Assembly: GCA_029260165.1 (NCBI GenBank)
Contig: JAJDDT010000047.1
Location: forward strand, 34,080 to 98,079
DNA length: 64,000 nt
Reading direction: 5' to 3'
DNA from: Phycisphaerae bacterium
GTDB taxonomy: Bacteria; Planctomycetota; Phycisphaerae; UBA1845
The notes under the pieces are model-generated. The model was not told where the DNA came from. It worked only from the letters and a program-made list of their open reading frames with translations, and did not search any database. Positions 26,619 through 36,490 of the stretch are shown in pieces. Both the position numbers and the translations under genes were made by a program. Within the stretch, counting starts at the first letter, position 1; every line of letters starts with the position of its first letter.

Positions 26619-28775
26619 CTATTCCACCAACTGCGTTTCGCACAGGCCGTGGTAGAGTTTGCAGCGGGTGATGAGTTCTTCGTGCGGTCCGATGTCGATG
26701 ATCTGGCCCGCGTCCATGACGACGATGCGGTCGGCGTCGCGGATGGTGCTCATGCGGTGCGCGATGATGAACGTCGTGCGGTCCATGGCGAAATCGTGGA
26801 TCGCAGCCTGAATCTTCTTCTCCGATTCCGAATCGATCTGACTGGTGGCTTCGTCGAAGATCAGGATCGGGGCGTCGCGGAGAATCGCACGGGCGATGGC
26901 GATGCGCTGACGTTGTCCGCCCGACAGCGTTCTGCCCATGTCGCCCGCAACGGTGTCGTAGCCTTGCGGTTTGTCGCGGATGAATTCGTCGGCGTAGGCG
27001 CGTTTGGCAGCGGCGACAACGGATTCGCGCGAGCCGTTACGCGAGCCATACGCAATGTTGGCAGCCAGGGTGACCGGGAAGAGAATCGTCTCCTGCGTGA
27101 CCAGCCCGATGTGCTTGCGGAGGCTTTTGAGCGTGACTTCGCGGATGTCCTGCCCGTCGAATCTGACCTGGCCTTTCTGTGCGTCGTAGAATCTCAACAA
27201 CAGGTTGACAAGCGTTGATTTGCCGGAGCCGTTGGGACCGACGAGGGCAATCGTCTCGCCCTGGGCAACGGTGAGATTGATGTTGATCAGAGCGGGCGTG
27301 TCCATCCCGGGGTAGGTAAACGTGATGTCTTCAAAGCGGATATCGCGTTCCAATGGCGTCAGAACGATACGTCCCTGCACCACCTGTGTTTCGTCCTCGG
27401 CGTCGAGAATCTCGAACAACCGATCAGCTCCGGCGCTGCTTCGCAGAATTTTCGTATACGCGTCAGCCAGCTTGCGGACCGGGTCGGTCATCATACCGAG
27501 GAGGACGACGAGCGTGCCGAACTTGGCAGGGTCCATTTCCAATTCAATCACGCGGCCACCAAGCCACAACGCCGCAGCCGAAATAACGATGACACCGAGA
27601 ACCTCCAGCGTGGGGCTCATGGCTGCGTCGAGACGAACGAGCTTGAGCTGTTGTCGGAACATCTTGCGATCGAGCCGCCACAGTCGGCGACGCTCGGTGT
27701 TTTCGGTCGTGTAGGCTTTGACGACGGAGATGGCCGACATCGTTTCGGTGAGTTGGCCCACCATGTCGCCATATCCGCGGAGAAGTTTGCGATTGGCTTT
27801 CTTGATCTTGCTTCCGACCCACCAGAAAAATACGACGGCCAGCGGCGTGACGATGAGCAGTGTAATGGTGATGCGCCAATCGAGCACCAATGCGGTGATG
27901 AGCAGAAAAACACCCTTGAGTGGTTCGCGGATGGACTTGCCGAACAGCGACATCATGCCGCGCTGGACATCCTGCACGTCCTGGATGAACCGTGAGACGA
28001 TATCGCCGGTGTCGCGGGAAAACCGACTCATCGGTAGTCGCAACACCTTTTCGTACAGAGAACGTCGCAGGTCCATCATCGCACGCATGACGCCTCGACC
28101 CAGAGAGTACTCCGAAACGAATCGGCTGACGTTCGCAAGAAAAACCAGCCCGACCACGCAGCCAAGAACCATCGCGAGTGCGGACATTCGGTCAGCGGCT
28201 GTTCGTCCGCCGGGGAGAAATCCGACGATACGCCGACCAATCCGCCACTCGATCGACAGCGGCGCAGGCTGCAAGGTCGCACCGAATGGCTGCCCGTCGC
28301 CTGGATGAATCGCGCTCAACGTCAATTCGCCATCGGACTCCGTCGATGACAACGCGCGCAGCATCAGACGTGGGGTCGCAGAATCACCGTCCACGCGGAC
28401 AATCCGATCGCCGGCGATGACCCCTGCCTTTCCCAACGGGGATGACTCATCCACGCGCGCGACGATCAACGACAACGGACGTTCAGGGTCCGCCTCCTCC
28501 TGCACCACAAGCGTAACGCCAAGACGCATCCCCGCGACGGACCGATCAACCCAACCGTGCAGACCCTCCTCCTCGAGCAACAGTTTGAGAATCGGCATCG
28601 CGCCGAGAATGCTCACCGAGTGGAAAGCTGCGTAGAGAATCGACGTCGATATCCCGATGGCGAGCAATTTTTTGTGCGGCAGCAGGGTCCGCGTCATGCG
28701 CAGAAACGCTTGCCAATTGAACCTGGCTTTGCTTGCCTCCGCACGTCCGTGCGCCGCCGCCCTGTCCATTGCCAT
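26619..28775 (-). CDS. MsbA-type ABC exporter with PDZ domain in the first periplasmic loop
   Basis: 718 aa. The membrane part is of the homodimeric lipid-flippase type (KVLRLPMSRFSRDTGDIVSRFIQDVQDVQ is typical of MsbA-like coupling helices). The nucleotide-binding domain has Walker A LVGPNGSGKST, signature LSGGQRQRIAIARA and Walker B ILIFDEATSQID. The odd feature is residues about 85-165, between TM1 (about 36-58) and TM2 (about 198-218): VARVDESSPLGKAGVIAGD then RIVRVDGD and GELTLSAIHPGDG, a PDZ fold like those of periplasmic proteases. It probably exports or flips a lipid-linked substrate, with the PDZ recruiting a peptide or protein partner outside. The lipoprotein gene upstream ends 3 bp before this start. 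Confidence 0.88.
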   Translation of the reverse strand: MAMDRAAAHGRAEASKARFNWQAFLRMTRTLLPHKKLLAIGISTSILYAAFHSVSILGAMPILKLLLEEEGLHGWVDRSVAGMRLGVTLVVQEEADPERPLSLIVARVDESSPLGKAGVIAGDRIVRVDGDSATPRLMLRALSSTESDGELTLSAIHPGDGQPFGATLQPAPLSIEWRIGRRIVGFLPGGRTAADRMSALAMVLGCVVGLVFLANVSRFVSEYSLGRGVMRAMMDLRRSLYEKVLRLPMSRFSRDTGDIVSRFIQDVQDVQRGMMSLFGKSIREPLKGVFLLITALVLDWRITITLLIVTPLAVVFFWWVGSKIKKANRKLLRGYGDMVGQLTETMSAISVVKAYTTENTERRRLWRLDRKMFRQQLKLVRLDAAMSPTLEVLGVIVISAAALWLGGRVIELEMDPAKFGTLVVLLGMMTDPVRKLADAYTKILRSSAGADRLFEILDAEDETQVVQGRIVLTPLERDIRFEDITFTYPGMDTPALININLTVAQGETIALVGPNGSGKSTLVNLLLRFYDAQKGQVRFDGQDIREVTLKSLRKHIGLVTQETILFPVTLAANIAYGSRNGSRESVVAAAKRAYADEFIRDKPQGYDTVAGDMGRTLSGGQRQRIAIARAILRDAPILIFDEATSQIDSESEKKIQAAIHDFAMDRTTFIIAHRMSTIRDADRIVVMDAGQIIDIGPHEELITRCKLYHGLCETQLVE

Positions 28776-28778
28776 GAG

Positions 28779-29342
28779 TCAGCCTCGTGGTTTCGTCGCG
28801 CCGGTCCCGGATTCAGCCGCGGCTTCTGCCTCGGCGATGCTCGCGAAAAACGCCTTGGGTGGGTGTCGGAACCGCCAACCGCCGTCCTCGGGAATAATCC
28901 ACAAAACGACCTCGCGATTCGGGTTGTGAATCTCAGCCGAGAGACGTACTTCAGCAACAATGTAATAAATCAATGTCGTCTTGAGCGACCCGTCCTCGTC
29001 CAGCGCATCCTCCACGGATGGCGCGAATTGCACGGGTTTCAGCCGTTTGATGCTGATCTGGTCTGCTCTTTTCCAGCCGCGTTCATATTTGTCGGCCGAA
29101 AACGAGGAGCCACCATCCGCCCAAAGGTCGCGAAACGCGGGATACTCGCCGGCAAAGCAGGTCTTCATGGCTTCGCGTACGAATTGATTGACCGATTCGT
29201 CCTCAACCTCGATCTGACGCGGAAAAATCACCCGGCCCGCATGATCCTGTGCAACCGGCGACTCCGTCTTTTTCTTTTCACATCCGAAGGGCACGACGAC
29301 AAACATCGCGCACACGCCGAGGCACGCGACGCGCATCATCAT
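28779..29342 (-). CDS. Small lipoprotein upstream of the ABC exporter
   Basis: About 187 aa from 29342 (three successive ATGs, 29342/29339/29336). The signal MRVACLGVCAMFVVVPFGCEKKK ends in a lipobox, so the Cys is acylated. The mature part is charged and has no domain I recognise; EYPAFRDLWADGGSSFSAD, a Trp-rich centre and VVLWIIPEDGGWRFRHPP suggest an NTF2/SnoaL-like or Ig-like beta fold, but this is only a shape impression. It ends 3 bp before the exporter start, so the two are one transcription unit, and it could be the PDZ ligand or an accessory factor. Confidence 0.75.
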   Translation of the reverse strand: MMMRVACLGVCAMFVVVPFGCEKKKTESPVAQDHAGRVIFPRQIEVEDESVNQFVREAMKTCFAGEYPAFRDLWADGGSSFSADKYERGWKRADQISIKRLKPVQFAPSVEDALDEDGSLKTTLIYYIVAEVRLSAEIHNPNREVVLWIIPEDGGWRFRHPPKAFFASIAEAEAAAESGTGATKPRG

Positions 29343-29446
29343 GGAACCGCGATCGCAGCACTGGAAACGGGCATTTTGCCGCGGTGACCTGGTTGTGAAT
29401 GGCTCCTGGGACACGGGCGCAGATGGTAGCCCTGGTGTGCACCTGC

Positions 29447-29481
29447 GCCAATGCGATTTCTGACGGGACAGTCGCATTGGC
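29447..29481. promoter_or_regulatory. Long inverted repeat between divergent genes
   Basis: GCCAATGCGA (29447-29456) and TCGCATTGGC (29472-29481) form a perfect 10-bp stem with a 15-base loop. It lies in the 293-bp region between the divergent lipoprotein and metalloprotease genes, with no T tract, so it is more likely an operator or RNA hairpin than a terminator. Confidence 0.45.
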
Positions 29482-29621
29482 AGGCGTGGAAAGGGAATCC
29501 CGGCCGATGTAGGAACATGTAAACGTGCCCATGTGCCAGCCTGTTTGGAGGCAGTTGCGACCCCGCGCATCTCCGATATTCGCTATACTGTCGGCAACCT
29601 GGTAATTGAAGTTATTTTCGT

Positions 29622-29628
29622 AAGGAGG
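29622..29628 (+). promoter_or_regulatory. Perfect ribosome binding site for the first metalloprotease
   Basis: AAGGAGG with a 7-base spacer to the ATG at 29636, the best Shine-Dalgarno match in the window. TATACT at 29584-29589 could be a -10 box, but no convincing -35 precedes it. Confidence 0.7.
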
Positions 29629-29635
29629 CCTGTCG

Positions 29636-32383
29636 ATGCGTAAAACGCGTCACTCGATGCGAGCAATTCAATGTCTCATCATAACGACGATGGTATGCCC
29701 ATGGTCAATGATGCCGTCCGTCCTGGCTGAGGAAACACCGGAAAAAGCATCGAAGGATGCTCCGGCAAAGGCTGAGAAAGCTGAAAAACCGGAGAAGAAA
29801 CCCGATTTTCCGCCTTTCGACGAGGTAACCGAAGGATACGTCAGGACCGATGGATTTTTCGACCTTTACCATCACAAGAAGAAGGACCACCTGTTGGCGG
29901 CGGTTCCGAAATCGATGCTCGGGAAGGATTTCCTGATCCTGACGAGCATCGCCGGTGGTCCCGGATTGGCGGGTTTCATGTGGGACAGCCACGTCGCGCG
30001 ATGGGAAATGATGGACGACAAACTGGTTCTGTTTGAACCCGACCTGCGATACGCCCCTGCGAAAAAGGCGACGGTCGCGGACGTGGTGGCGCGAACCTAT
30101 ACCGACACGATTCTTCTGTCGGCGAAAATTGTGACCAAACGTGGTGGCGATCCGGTCGTCGATTTTGACAAAATATGGAAGAGCGACCGTGCGGGTCTTG
30201 GAAGTGTGTTCGGTGGCTCGGTGAATCGTTCGCTCTCGCGTTGGGCAAAAATCAAGGGGTTCGACAGGAACATCGAATTGGCTGTTGATACAGCGGTGAT
30301 GAAACCACGCAACGGCGGTGGTACGCGGGCGCGTGTTCACTACAGCATTAGTGAGCTGCCCAAAAGCGATTACAAACCCCGTCAGGCGGACCCGCGCGTC
30401 GGGTATTTCATGACAGCCATCAAGGACTGGTCCAAATCGCACGACGAGAAGACCGTTTTCGATCGTTTTGTCCATCGCTGGCATCTGAAGAAATCCGATC
30501 CGAAAGCGGCCGTCAGCGACGTCCATCCCGATCATCAGATCATTTTCTACATCGAAAAAACCGTGCCCATCAAGTATCGCCGATACGTTCGCGCGGGAAT
30601 TCTCGAATGGAACAAGGCTTTTGAAAAGGTCGGCCTGTTGAACGCGGTCGAATGCCGTCAGCAGACCGATACAAACGAATTCGCCGACCTCGATCCCGAG
30701 GACGTTCGCTACAACTTCTTCCGCTGGATCGTCAGCGGTCGGGCGTTTGCGATGGGTCCGTCACGGGTGAATCCCAGGACGGGTCAAATCCTCGACGCAG
30801 ACATTCTCTGGGACGACGCGTTGGTTCGTTCGATGCTGACTCAGTATGCGAGACTGTCCGCCAGGGGTCCGGCCGCGGGTTACGATCCACAGTTGCATGA
30901 ATTTCTGGATCGACACCCCGAATGGGCGTTCGAGCCGGCTGAGTCGCAGTTAACACCCAACAGCGTGCAGCACGCGGGGGTCGATCTGAGTTGGGAGCCT
31001 GACGTTCTTGACGAGCTGTATCGTCGCAATCAGTTCATGTGCAATTGTGCACAGGGGATGACCCACGAAATGTCGCTTGCGAACCTTGCGTTCAAAGCGG
31101 ACGGTTTTGAAGGTCTCAGCGATGAATTCATCGGGCAGGCGATCCAGTACGTCGTCGCGCACGAGGTGGGTCACACGCTCGGTCTTCGTCACAATTTCAA
31201 GGGGAGCAGTTGGAAGCCGTTGACGGACATTGAGTCCGCCCGGGGCGACGATGCGACGACGTGCGCCTCGGTCATGGACTACGTTCCACCCGTTTACGGA
31301 CCGACGACCGACGACCAACCACGGTTCTATTCGTCCGGGATCGGTCCTTACGATTACTGGGCGATTGAATACGGGTACCGCCCCACCGATGACGAGTACA
31401 AATCAGAGGACGAGCTTCTGTCGGCTGTCACCGCGCGTTGCAACGAGCCTGGTCTGGACTACGCGACGGACGAGGACACGATGTTCTTCGCGCCGGACCC
31501 GATGGTGAACCGTTACGACAACGGAGACGACCCGATCAAGTACGCGAAGAGCCGGATGACGTTGATCAAACGCTTGCAGTCGAACCTGGCGGACTGGTCG
31601 GTTGAGGATGGTGAGAGCTATAGCCACATGCGTCGATCGCTTGACGCGTTGCTTTTTGAGTACAACCGTGTTTCGCAGTTTGCCTCGCGTGTGGTCGGTG
31701 GGCAGTACGTCAATCGAAACCACAAGGGTGATGCGAACGAGCGTCCACCGTTTGTGATTGTTCCCGTCGAAAAGCAGCGGGAAGCCATCGATTTTATCGT
31801 GGAGAACATCTTCGCAGCCGGCGCGTTCGACCTCGATCCCGCGATTCTGAGCAAATTGGCACCGGGGCGATGGCGACACTGGGAGTCGGACAATTACGAA
31901 TCGATGACGCCTTATCCCGTGCACGATCGTATCATGGCGATTCAGTATTGGGCGTTGTTTAACATGCTGAATCCGTTCACGATCAGCCGGGTTCACGACG
32001 CGGAGATCAAGGTCGATCCGTCCGAGGATGCGCTGACTGTTCCGGAGATCATGACCCGGACAACGCGCGCGATCTGGTCCGAACTGACCGGTGCCGTGAA
32101 TGGGACCTATTCAGATCGATCGCCACTGGTCAGTAGTCTGCGTCGCAACCTGCAACGTCAGCATCTGGAAATGATGCTCAACATCGTCCTGTCGCAACCG
32201 GGGCAAACGTTCCCCGCCGACGCACGTTCTGTCGCCCGAACGGCGATCAAGGGAATATCGCAGCAAATCGAGATCACCCTGGGAGCATCGAAAAACATCG
32301 ACACCGCGACAAAGGCCCATCTGGAACAGGCTCGCGCTCGAATCGAAAAGGCACTGGACGCGAAATTCACGCGTCGTTCATAA
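29636..32383 (+). CDS. Secreted zinc metalloprotease (DUF5117/DUF4953 type), copy 1
   Basis: 915 aa. An N-terminal Sec signal (ending near MPSVLAEE) is followed by a Lys/Glu/Ala-rich linker. The N-terminal region (about 60-330) carries the DUF5118/DUF5117-type pattern KKKDHLLAAVPKSMLGKDFL...RTYTDTILL. The catalytic motif is HEVGHTLGLRH beginning at His509 (metzincin HExxHxxGxxH), with VMDYVPPVYGP downstream as the Met-turn-like segment. These large periplasmic or extracellular enzymes are known from Bacteroidetes and Planctomycetes but their substrates are not. The second copy starts 6 bp after this stop, so the two are co-transcribed. The ribosome binding site is excellent. Confidence 0.87.
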   Translation: MRKTRHSMRAIQCLIITTMVCPWSMMPSVLAEETPEKASKDAPAKAEKAEKPEKKPDFPPFDEVTEGYVRTDGFFDLYHHKKKDHLLAAVPKSMLGKDFLILTSIAGGPGLAGFMWDSHVARWEMMDDKLVLFEPDLRYAPAKKATVADVVARTYTDTILLSAKIVTKRGGDPVVDFDKIWKSDRAGLGSVFGGSVNRSLSRWAKIKGFDRNIELAVDTAVMKPRNGGGTRARVHYSISELPKSDYKPRQADPRVGYFMTAIKDWSKSHDEKTVFDRFVHRWHLKKSDPKAAVSDVHPDHQIIFYIEKTVPIKYRRYVRAGILEWNKAFEKVGLLNAVECRQQTDTNEFADLDPEDVRYNFFRWIVSGRAFAMGPSRVNPRTGQILDADILWDDALVRSMLTQYARLSARGPAAGYDPQLHEFLDRHPEWAFEPAESQLTPNSVQHAGVDLSWEPDVLDELYRRNQFMCNCAQGMTHEMSLANLAFKADGFEGLSDEFIGQAIQYVVAHEVGHTLGLRHNFKGSSWKPLTDIESARGDDATTCASVMDYVPPVYGPTTDDQPRFYSSGIGPYDYWAIEYGYRPTDDEYKSEDELLSAVTARCNEPGLDYATDEDTMFFAPDPMVNRYDNGDDPIKYAKSRMTLIKRLQSNLADWSVEDGESYSHMRRSLDALLFEYNRVSQFASRVVGGQYVNRNHKGDANERPPFVIVPVEKQREAIDFIVENIFAAGAFDLDPAILSKLAPGRWRHWESDNYESMTPYPVHDRIMAIQYWALFNMLNPFTISRVHDAEIKVDPSEDALTVPEIMTRTTRAIWSELTGAVNGTYSDRSPLVSSLRRNLQRQHLEMMLNIVLSQPGQTFPADARSVARTAIKGISQQIEITLGASKNIDTATKAHLEQARARIEKALDAKFTRRS

Positions 32384-32389
32384 ATACGA

Positions 32390-35125
32390 ATGGAAATGAA
32401 AGCAGAAAAAATGAATCGAAAGATATACACAGAAATCACACGAATGATGTTGCTGATCGTCGGCGGTGCTATTCTGAGCGCCTGCGCGACCGACGCCCTT
32501 GCGGGCAAGAAAGACAAGAAGGACAAGAAAGATTTTCCGGCGTTTGACGAAGTCGTTAAGGACATGACGGTATCGGAAGGATTCTTCACGCTTTACTACG
32601 ACAAGAAGAAGGACACACTACTCGCACGCATCCCCGCGAGCATGCTCGACGAACCATTTCTCGCGAGTTTCTCGACACCGAAAGGCCCCGGATTCGCCAG
32701 CTCCATGCTCGGTGGAGCCGCCCTCTACTTCGAAAAAATGGACAAGAAGCTCGTCCTGATTGAAGACGATACGCGGTACAAGAGCGGCAAGGGCAGCACG
32801 GTTGAAGACGTCATCGGCAGGACGTACACCGACACAATCGTTATGGCGCTCGACATCAAAACGATGTCCGGAAAAGACCCGATCATCGACCTTGGTGACC
32901 TGATGAAAACCGACCTTGCGGGCCTTGGTCGGTCGTTTGGTGGTCGGCGGATGGACCGGTCGCTGAGTCGCTGGAGCAAGATGAAGGCGTTTCCGGACAA
33001 CGTCGAACTGGCCGTCGACGGGGCGTTCATGAGTGCCTCGCCGTCGGGGGGCGGGGTCATCGCGTCTTTGCATGTCAGTCTGTCGCGCCTGCCCGGCAAA
33101 AACGGTTACAAACCTCGCGAGGCGGACGATCGCATCGGTTATTTCATGACCGCCCAAAAGGACTGGACCGTCGACCATAACGCCAAGACCGTGTTCAAAC
33201 GCTACGTTCATCGTTGGCATCTCGAGAAGCAGGACCCCAAAGCGGCGGAGTCACCGGTCAAAAACCCGATCGTCTATTACATCGAAAAAACGGTTCCCGT
33301 GCCGTACCGACGCTATGTTCGCGAGGGCATCCTTGCGTGGAACGACGCGTTTGAGAAAGTTGGCTATCTGAACGCCGTGCAGGTTCGTCAACAGACCGAG
33401 ACAAACGAATTCGCCGATCTCGACCCGGAGGACGTGCGGTACAGCTTTTTCCGCTGGATCGTCTCCGGACGGGCGTTCGCCCGTGGTCCGTCGCGTGCCA
33501 ATCCGTACACAGGTCAGCTTCTCGACGCCGACATCGTCATGGACGATTCGATGATCCGCTTCTACACAAGCGATTATCAGCTCCAGGGACCCCGAGCGTA
33601 CGACAACCTCAGCGATCCGCTGGCTGACGATTTCTACGCCCAATTCCCGGAATTCAGGTTTGAATCGCTGCACGAACGCCTCACGCCTGAACTCACCGCC
33701 GAGGTGTCGTCCTACGGCACCGGATTAGGCTTCGATGCACTGAAGATTCTGCAACCGGACGTGCACGGCGATCCCTGCGAACTGGGCGTTGGGATGGTAC
33801 AGCAACTGGGATTCGCTCAACTGTACTCAGCCACGTCCGCGAGTCGCGACCTCCCGGAGGAATTCATCGGGCAGGCGATCAAGGAAGTGGTCATGCACGA
33901 GGTCGGGCATACGCTCGGGCTGCGTCATAATTTCAAGGCGAGCACATGGCGACCACTGAGCGACATCACATCCACCACAGCCGACAGCAGACCGCTGACA
34001 GGGTCGGTGATGGATTACAATCCGCTCGAATACGCGGGCACGCCCGACGAGCAGGGCCTGTTTATCTCGACCGAGCTTGGTCCTTACGACTTCTGGGCGA
34101 TCGAGTATGGCTATCGCCCGTTCATGTCGGGCGGTGAGTCGAAATCCGAGCAGGACATGCTCGACGCCATCGCTTCCCGCGTGGCAGAGGAAGGCTTGCA
34201 GTACGCCACCGATGAGGACACCTCCGATTTCGGACCCGATCCGTATGTCTACCGATTCGACAACGGCAGCGACCCGATCGAATTCGCGAAACATCGGATG
34301 AACCTTGCCAAACGAATGATGACCGATCTCACCGACCGGGCCGTCGAGGATGGCGAGAGTTACACGCGTTTGCGTCGAGCGGTGAATATCACCCTGGGTG
34401 AGTACTCGTTCGCCGCTCGAATGGTAGCCCGTGTGGTCGGTGGCCAGAGCGTCAGCAGAGACCACAAGGGAGACCCGAACGCACGCGATCCGTTCGAAAT
34501 CGTACCCGCCAAATTGCAACGCGACGCCCTCGCGTTTCTAAACGAAACCGTGTTTACCGACGATGCCTACAATCTCCCGCCCGAGTTGCTTAACAAGCTG
34601 GCTCCGGGACGGTTCTGGCACTGGGACAGCGACCAGTTCAACCGCGACGTGGACTACAACCTCCACGACCGCGTCCTCGGGGTTCAGGCCCGCACGCTGA
34701 CGCTGTTGATCAATCCGATCAACATCAATCGTATCCACGACGCCGAGTTGAAAATCCCCGCCTCTGAGGACGCCTTCACCGTCCCCGAGCTGTTCAGCAC
34801 CGTGACCGACGGGATTTTCAGCGAATTGTCTGCCAAAACCGCCGGAAACTGGACCAATCGCAAGCCGATGGTCTCCAGCTTCCGCCGCAATCTGCAACGT
34901 GAATACGTCCGTCGTCTGGTCGCGATGCAGCTTCGCGGAACACGTCGAGGCCTGAATCCCGACGCACACGCCCTCGTTCGGTCCACATTGAAGGACATCG
35001 GCGAGCGTTCCGGAAACGTGATCGAAAAGAACGGTTCCCGGCTCGACACATATACCCTCGCCCATCTCGACGAGATGAAATCGACGATCGCCAAGGCACT
35101 CGACGCCGATTTCGTCACCCGATAG
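32390..35125 (+). CDS. Secreted zinc metalloprotease (DUF5117/DUF4953 type), copy 2
   Basis: 911 aa, colinear with copy 1 and sharing long identical stretches (YIEKTVP, RRYVR, RQQTxTNEFADLDPEDVRY, FRWIVSGRAFA). HEVGHTLGLRH begins at His503. The signal differs: LLIVGGAILSACATDALAG contains a lipobox (LSAC), so this copy may be membrane-anchored while copy 1 is released. An in-frame ATG at 32411 is an alternative start. A strong terminator at 35147 ends the operon. The pair is a tandem duplication old enough to have diverged in composition: copy 1 is richer in G/T on its coding strand. Confidence 0.87.
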   Translation: MEMKAEKMNRKIYTEITRMMLLIVGGAILSACATDALAGKKDKKDKKDFPAFDEVVKDMTVSEGFFTLYYDKKKDTLLARIPASMLDEPFLASFSTPKGPGFASSMLGGAALYFEKMDKKLVLIEDDTRYKSGKGSTVEDVIGRTYTDTIVMALDIKTMSGKDPIIDLGDLMKTDLAGLGRSFGGRRMDRSLSRWSKMKAFPDNVELAVDGAFMSASPSGGGVIASLHVSLSRLPGKNGYKPREADDRIGYFMTAQKDWTVDHNAKTVFKRYVHRWHLEKQDPKAAESPVKNPIVYYIEKTVPVPYRRYVREGILAWNDAFEKVGYLNAVQVRQQTETNEFADLDPEDVRYSFFRWIVSGRAFARGPSRANPYTGQLLDADIVMDDSMIRFYTSDYQLQGPRAYDNLSDPLADDFYAQFPEFRFESLHERLTPELTAEVSSYGTGLGFDALKILQPDVHGDPCELGVGMVQQLGFAQLYSATSASRDLPEEFIGQAIKEVVMHEVGHTLGLRHNFKASTWRPLSDITSTTADSRPLTGSVMDYNPLEYAGTPDEQGLFISTELGPYDFWAIEYGYRPFMSGGESKSEQDMLDAIASRVAEEGLQYATDEDTSDFGPDPYVYRFDNGSDPIEFAKHRMNLAKRMMTDLTDRAVEDGESYTRLRRAVNITLGEYSFAARMVARVVGGQSVSRDHKGDPNARDPFEIVPAKLQRDALAFLNETVFTDDAYNLPPELLNKLAPGRFWHWDSDQFNRDVDYNLHDRVLGVQARTLTLLINPININRIHDAELKIPASEDAFTVPELFSTVTDGIFSELSAKTAGNWTNRKPMVSSFRRNLQREYVRRLVAMQLRGTRRGLNPDAHALVRSTLKDIGERSGNVIEKNGSRLDTYTLAHLDEMKSTIAKALDADFVTR

Positions 35126-35146
35126 ACCGGATCGCATCATCTTTCA

Positions 35147-35183
35147 GGGGCCGGGACGTTTTCACACGTCCCGGCCCCTTTTT
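35147..35183 (+). terminator. Rho-independent terminator after the metalloprotease operon
   Basis: Perfect 13-bp GC-rich stem: GGGGCCGGGACGT (35147-35159) with ACGTCCCGGCCCC (35166-35178), loop TTTCAC, then five T. It starts 21 bases after the stop of the second metalloprotease. Confidence 0.93.
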
Positions 35184-35329
35184 CTTTCCGGAAAAGGACC
35201 GGGAAGAAGCACACGCCCCGCCCTTTGCCCTGTCGCGATCCGCCGGCGGTTGCCGATATTTGATAGACAGGCCCATGTTCGTGTATCCTTCGCGGACATG
35301 GCTGGCAACAGAATCGCTGCAGGTGAATC

Positions 35330-36490
35330 ATGAAACTGGCGTTGCTCAAAGAATCCACAACCGACGAAACCCGCGTCGCCCTCGTGCCGCAGTGCGTCAA
35401 GAAGCTATCGAAGGCGGGTCTGACGATCACGGTACAGGCCGGTGCGGGCGAATCGTCGTCGATCACCGACGCCGACTACGAAAAAGCAGGCGCGTCCATC
35501 GCATCGGACGTCAACGCGACATTGGCCAACGCCGACATCGTCGTGAAGGTACGTCGCCCGGACACCACCGAAATCCCCACCCTCCCGTCCGGATGCATCC
35601 TGTTGGCTCATTTGGGTGCTCTTGGGGGGTTGCAGGATCAATCACTGGTCAGCGCTCTTACGGAAAGAAAAATCACCGCCCTTTCGATGGATTGCGTACC
35701 GCGCATTACACGCGCCCAGAGCATGGACGTGTTGTCCTCGCAATCCAATCTGGCAGGCTACAAAGCCGTGATTATCGCAGCCGAGTGCATGCCCAGAATC
35801 ATGCCCATGATGATGACCGCCGCCGGAACGATTTCAGCCGCGAAGGTGTTCGTCCTCGGTGCGGGTGTCGCCGGTTTGCAAGCCGTCGCAACCGCCAAAC
35901 GTCTCGGTGCCATCGTTGAAGCCTTCGACACGCGCGCAGCCGTCAGGGAACAGGTCGAGAGTCTGGGCGCCAAATTCGTCGCGTTCGATCTGGGAGCAGG
36001 CGACGCCGAAGACGCCGGTGGATACGCCAAGGCGCTCACCGATGACCAGCAAAAGAAACAACAGGAACTGCTGGCAGAACACATGAAACAGTTTGACGCC
36101 GTCATCACCACCGCCCTGATCCCCGGACGTCCCGCTCCGACGCTTATTACCGAGGAAACGGTCCGGGGCATGCGTGACGGTTCGATCGTCGTTGACCTCG
36201 CCGCCGAGATGGGTGGCAACTGCGAATGCACCGAACCGGGCGAGACCGTCGTGAAGCACGGCGTCACCATCTGCGGGCAGTTGAACCTGCCGGCGACGCT
36301 TCCGGTCAACGCCAGTCAGATGTTCAGCAAAAATATGTCAACGTTGATTCTCGATCTGTACAAGGACGAAAAACTCAATCTCGACCCGGAAGACGAAGTC
36401 GTCGCAGGCGCTTTGATCATGCGAAACGGTGAGATCGTCCATGAACAAACCAAAAACTTCCTGGCAAGAGACAAGGAGTTGGTAAGCTGA
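35330..36490 (+). CDS. pntAA: NAD(P) transhydrogenase subunit alpha part 1 (NAD-binding)
   Basis: 386 aa. The start MKLALLKESTTDETRVALVP is typical of the alanine dehydrogenase/PntA fold. VFVLGAGVAGLQAVATAKRLGAIVEAFD is the NAD Rossmann loop, and RPAPTLITEETVRGMRDGSIVVDLAAEMGGN the conserved domain I stretch. It binds NAD(H) on the cytoplasmic face and passes hydride to PntB while protons cross the membrane, normally to make NADPH. The membrane part of alpha is a separate gene here (pntAB), as in many bacteria with split PntA. Its stop overlaps the next start (TGATG). Confidence 0.95.
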   Translation: MKLALLKESTTDETRVALVPQCVKKLSKAGLTITVQAGAGESSSITDADYEKAGASIASDVNATLANADIVVKVRRPDTTEIPTLPSGCILLAHLGALGGLQDQSLVSALTERKITALSMDCVPRITRAQSMDVLSSQSNLAGYKAVIIAAECMPRIMPMMMTAAGTISAAKVFVLGAGVAGLQAVATAKRLGAIVEAFDTRAAVREQVESLGAKFVAFDLGAGDAEDAGGYAKALTDDQQKKQQELLAEHMKQFDAVITTALIPGRPAPTLITEETVRGMRDGSIVVDLAAEMGGNCECTEPGETVVKHGVTICGQLNLPATLPVNASQMFSKNMSTLILDLYKDEKLNLDPEDEVVAGALIMRNGEIVHEQTKNFLARDKELVS

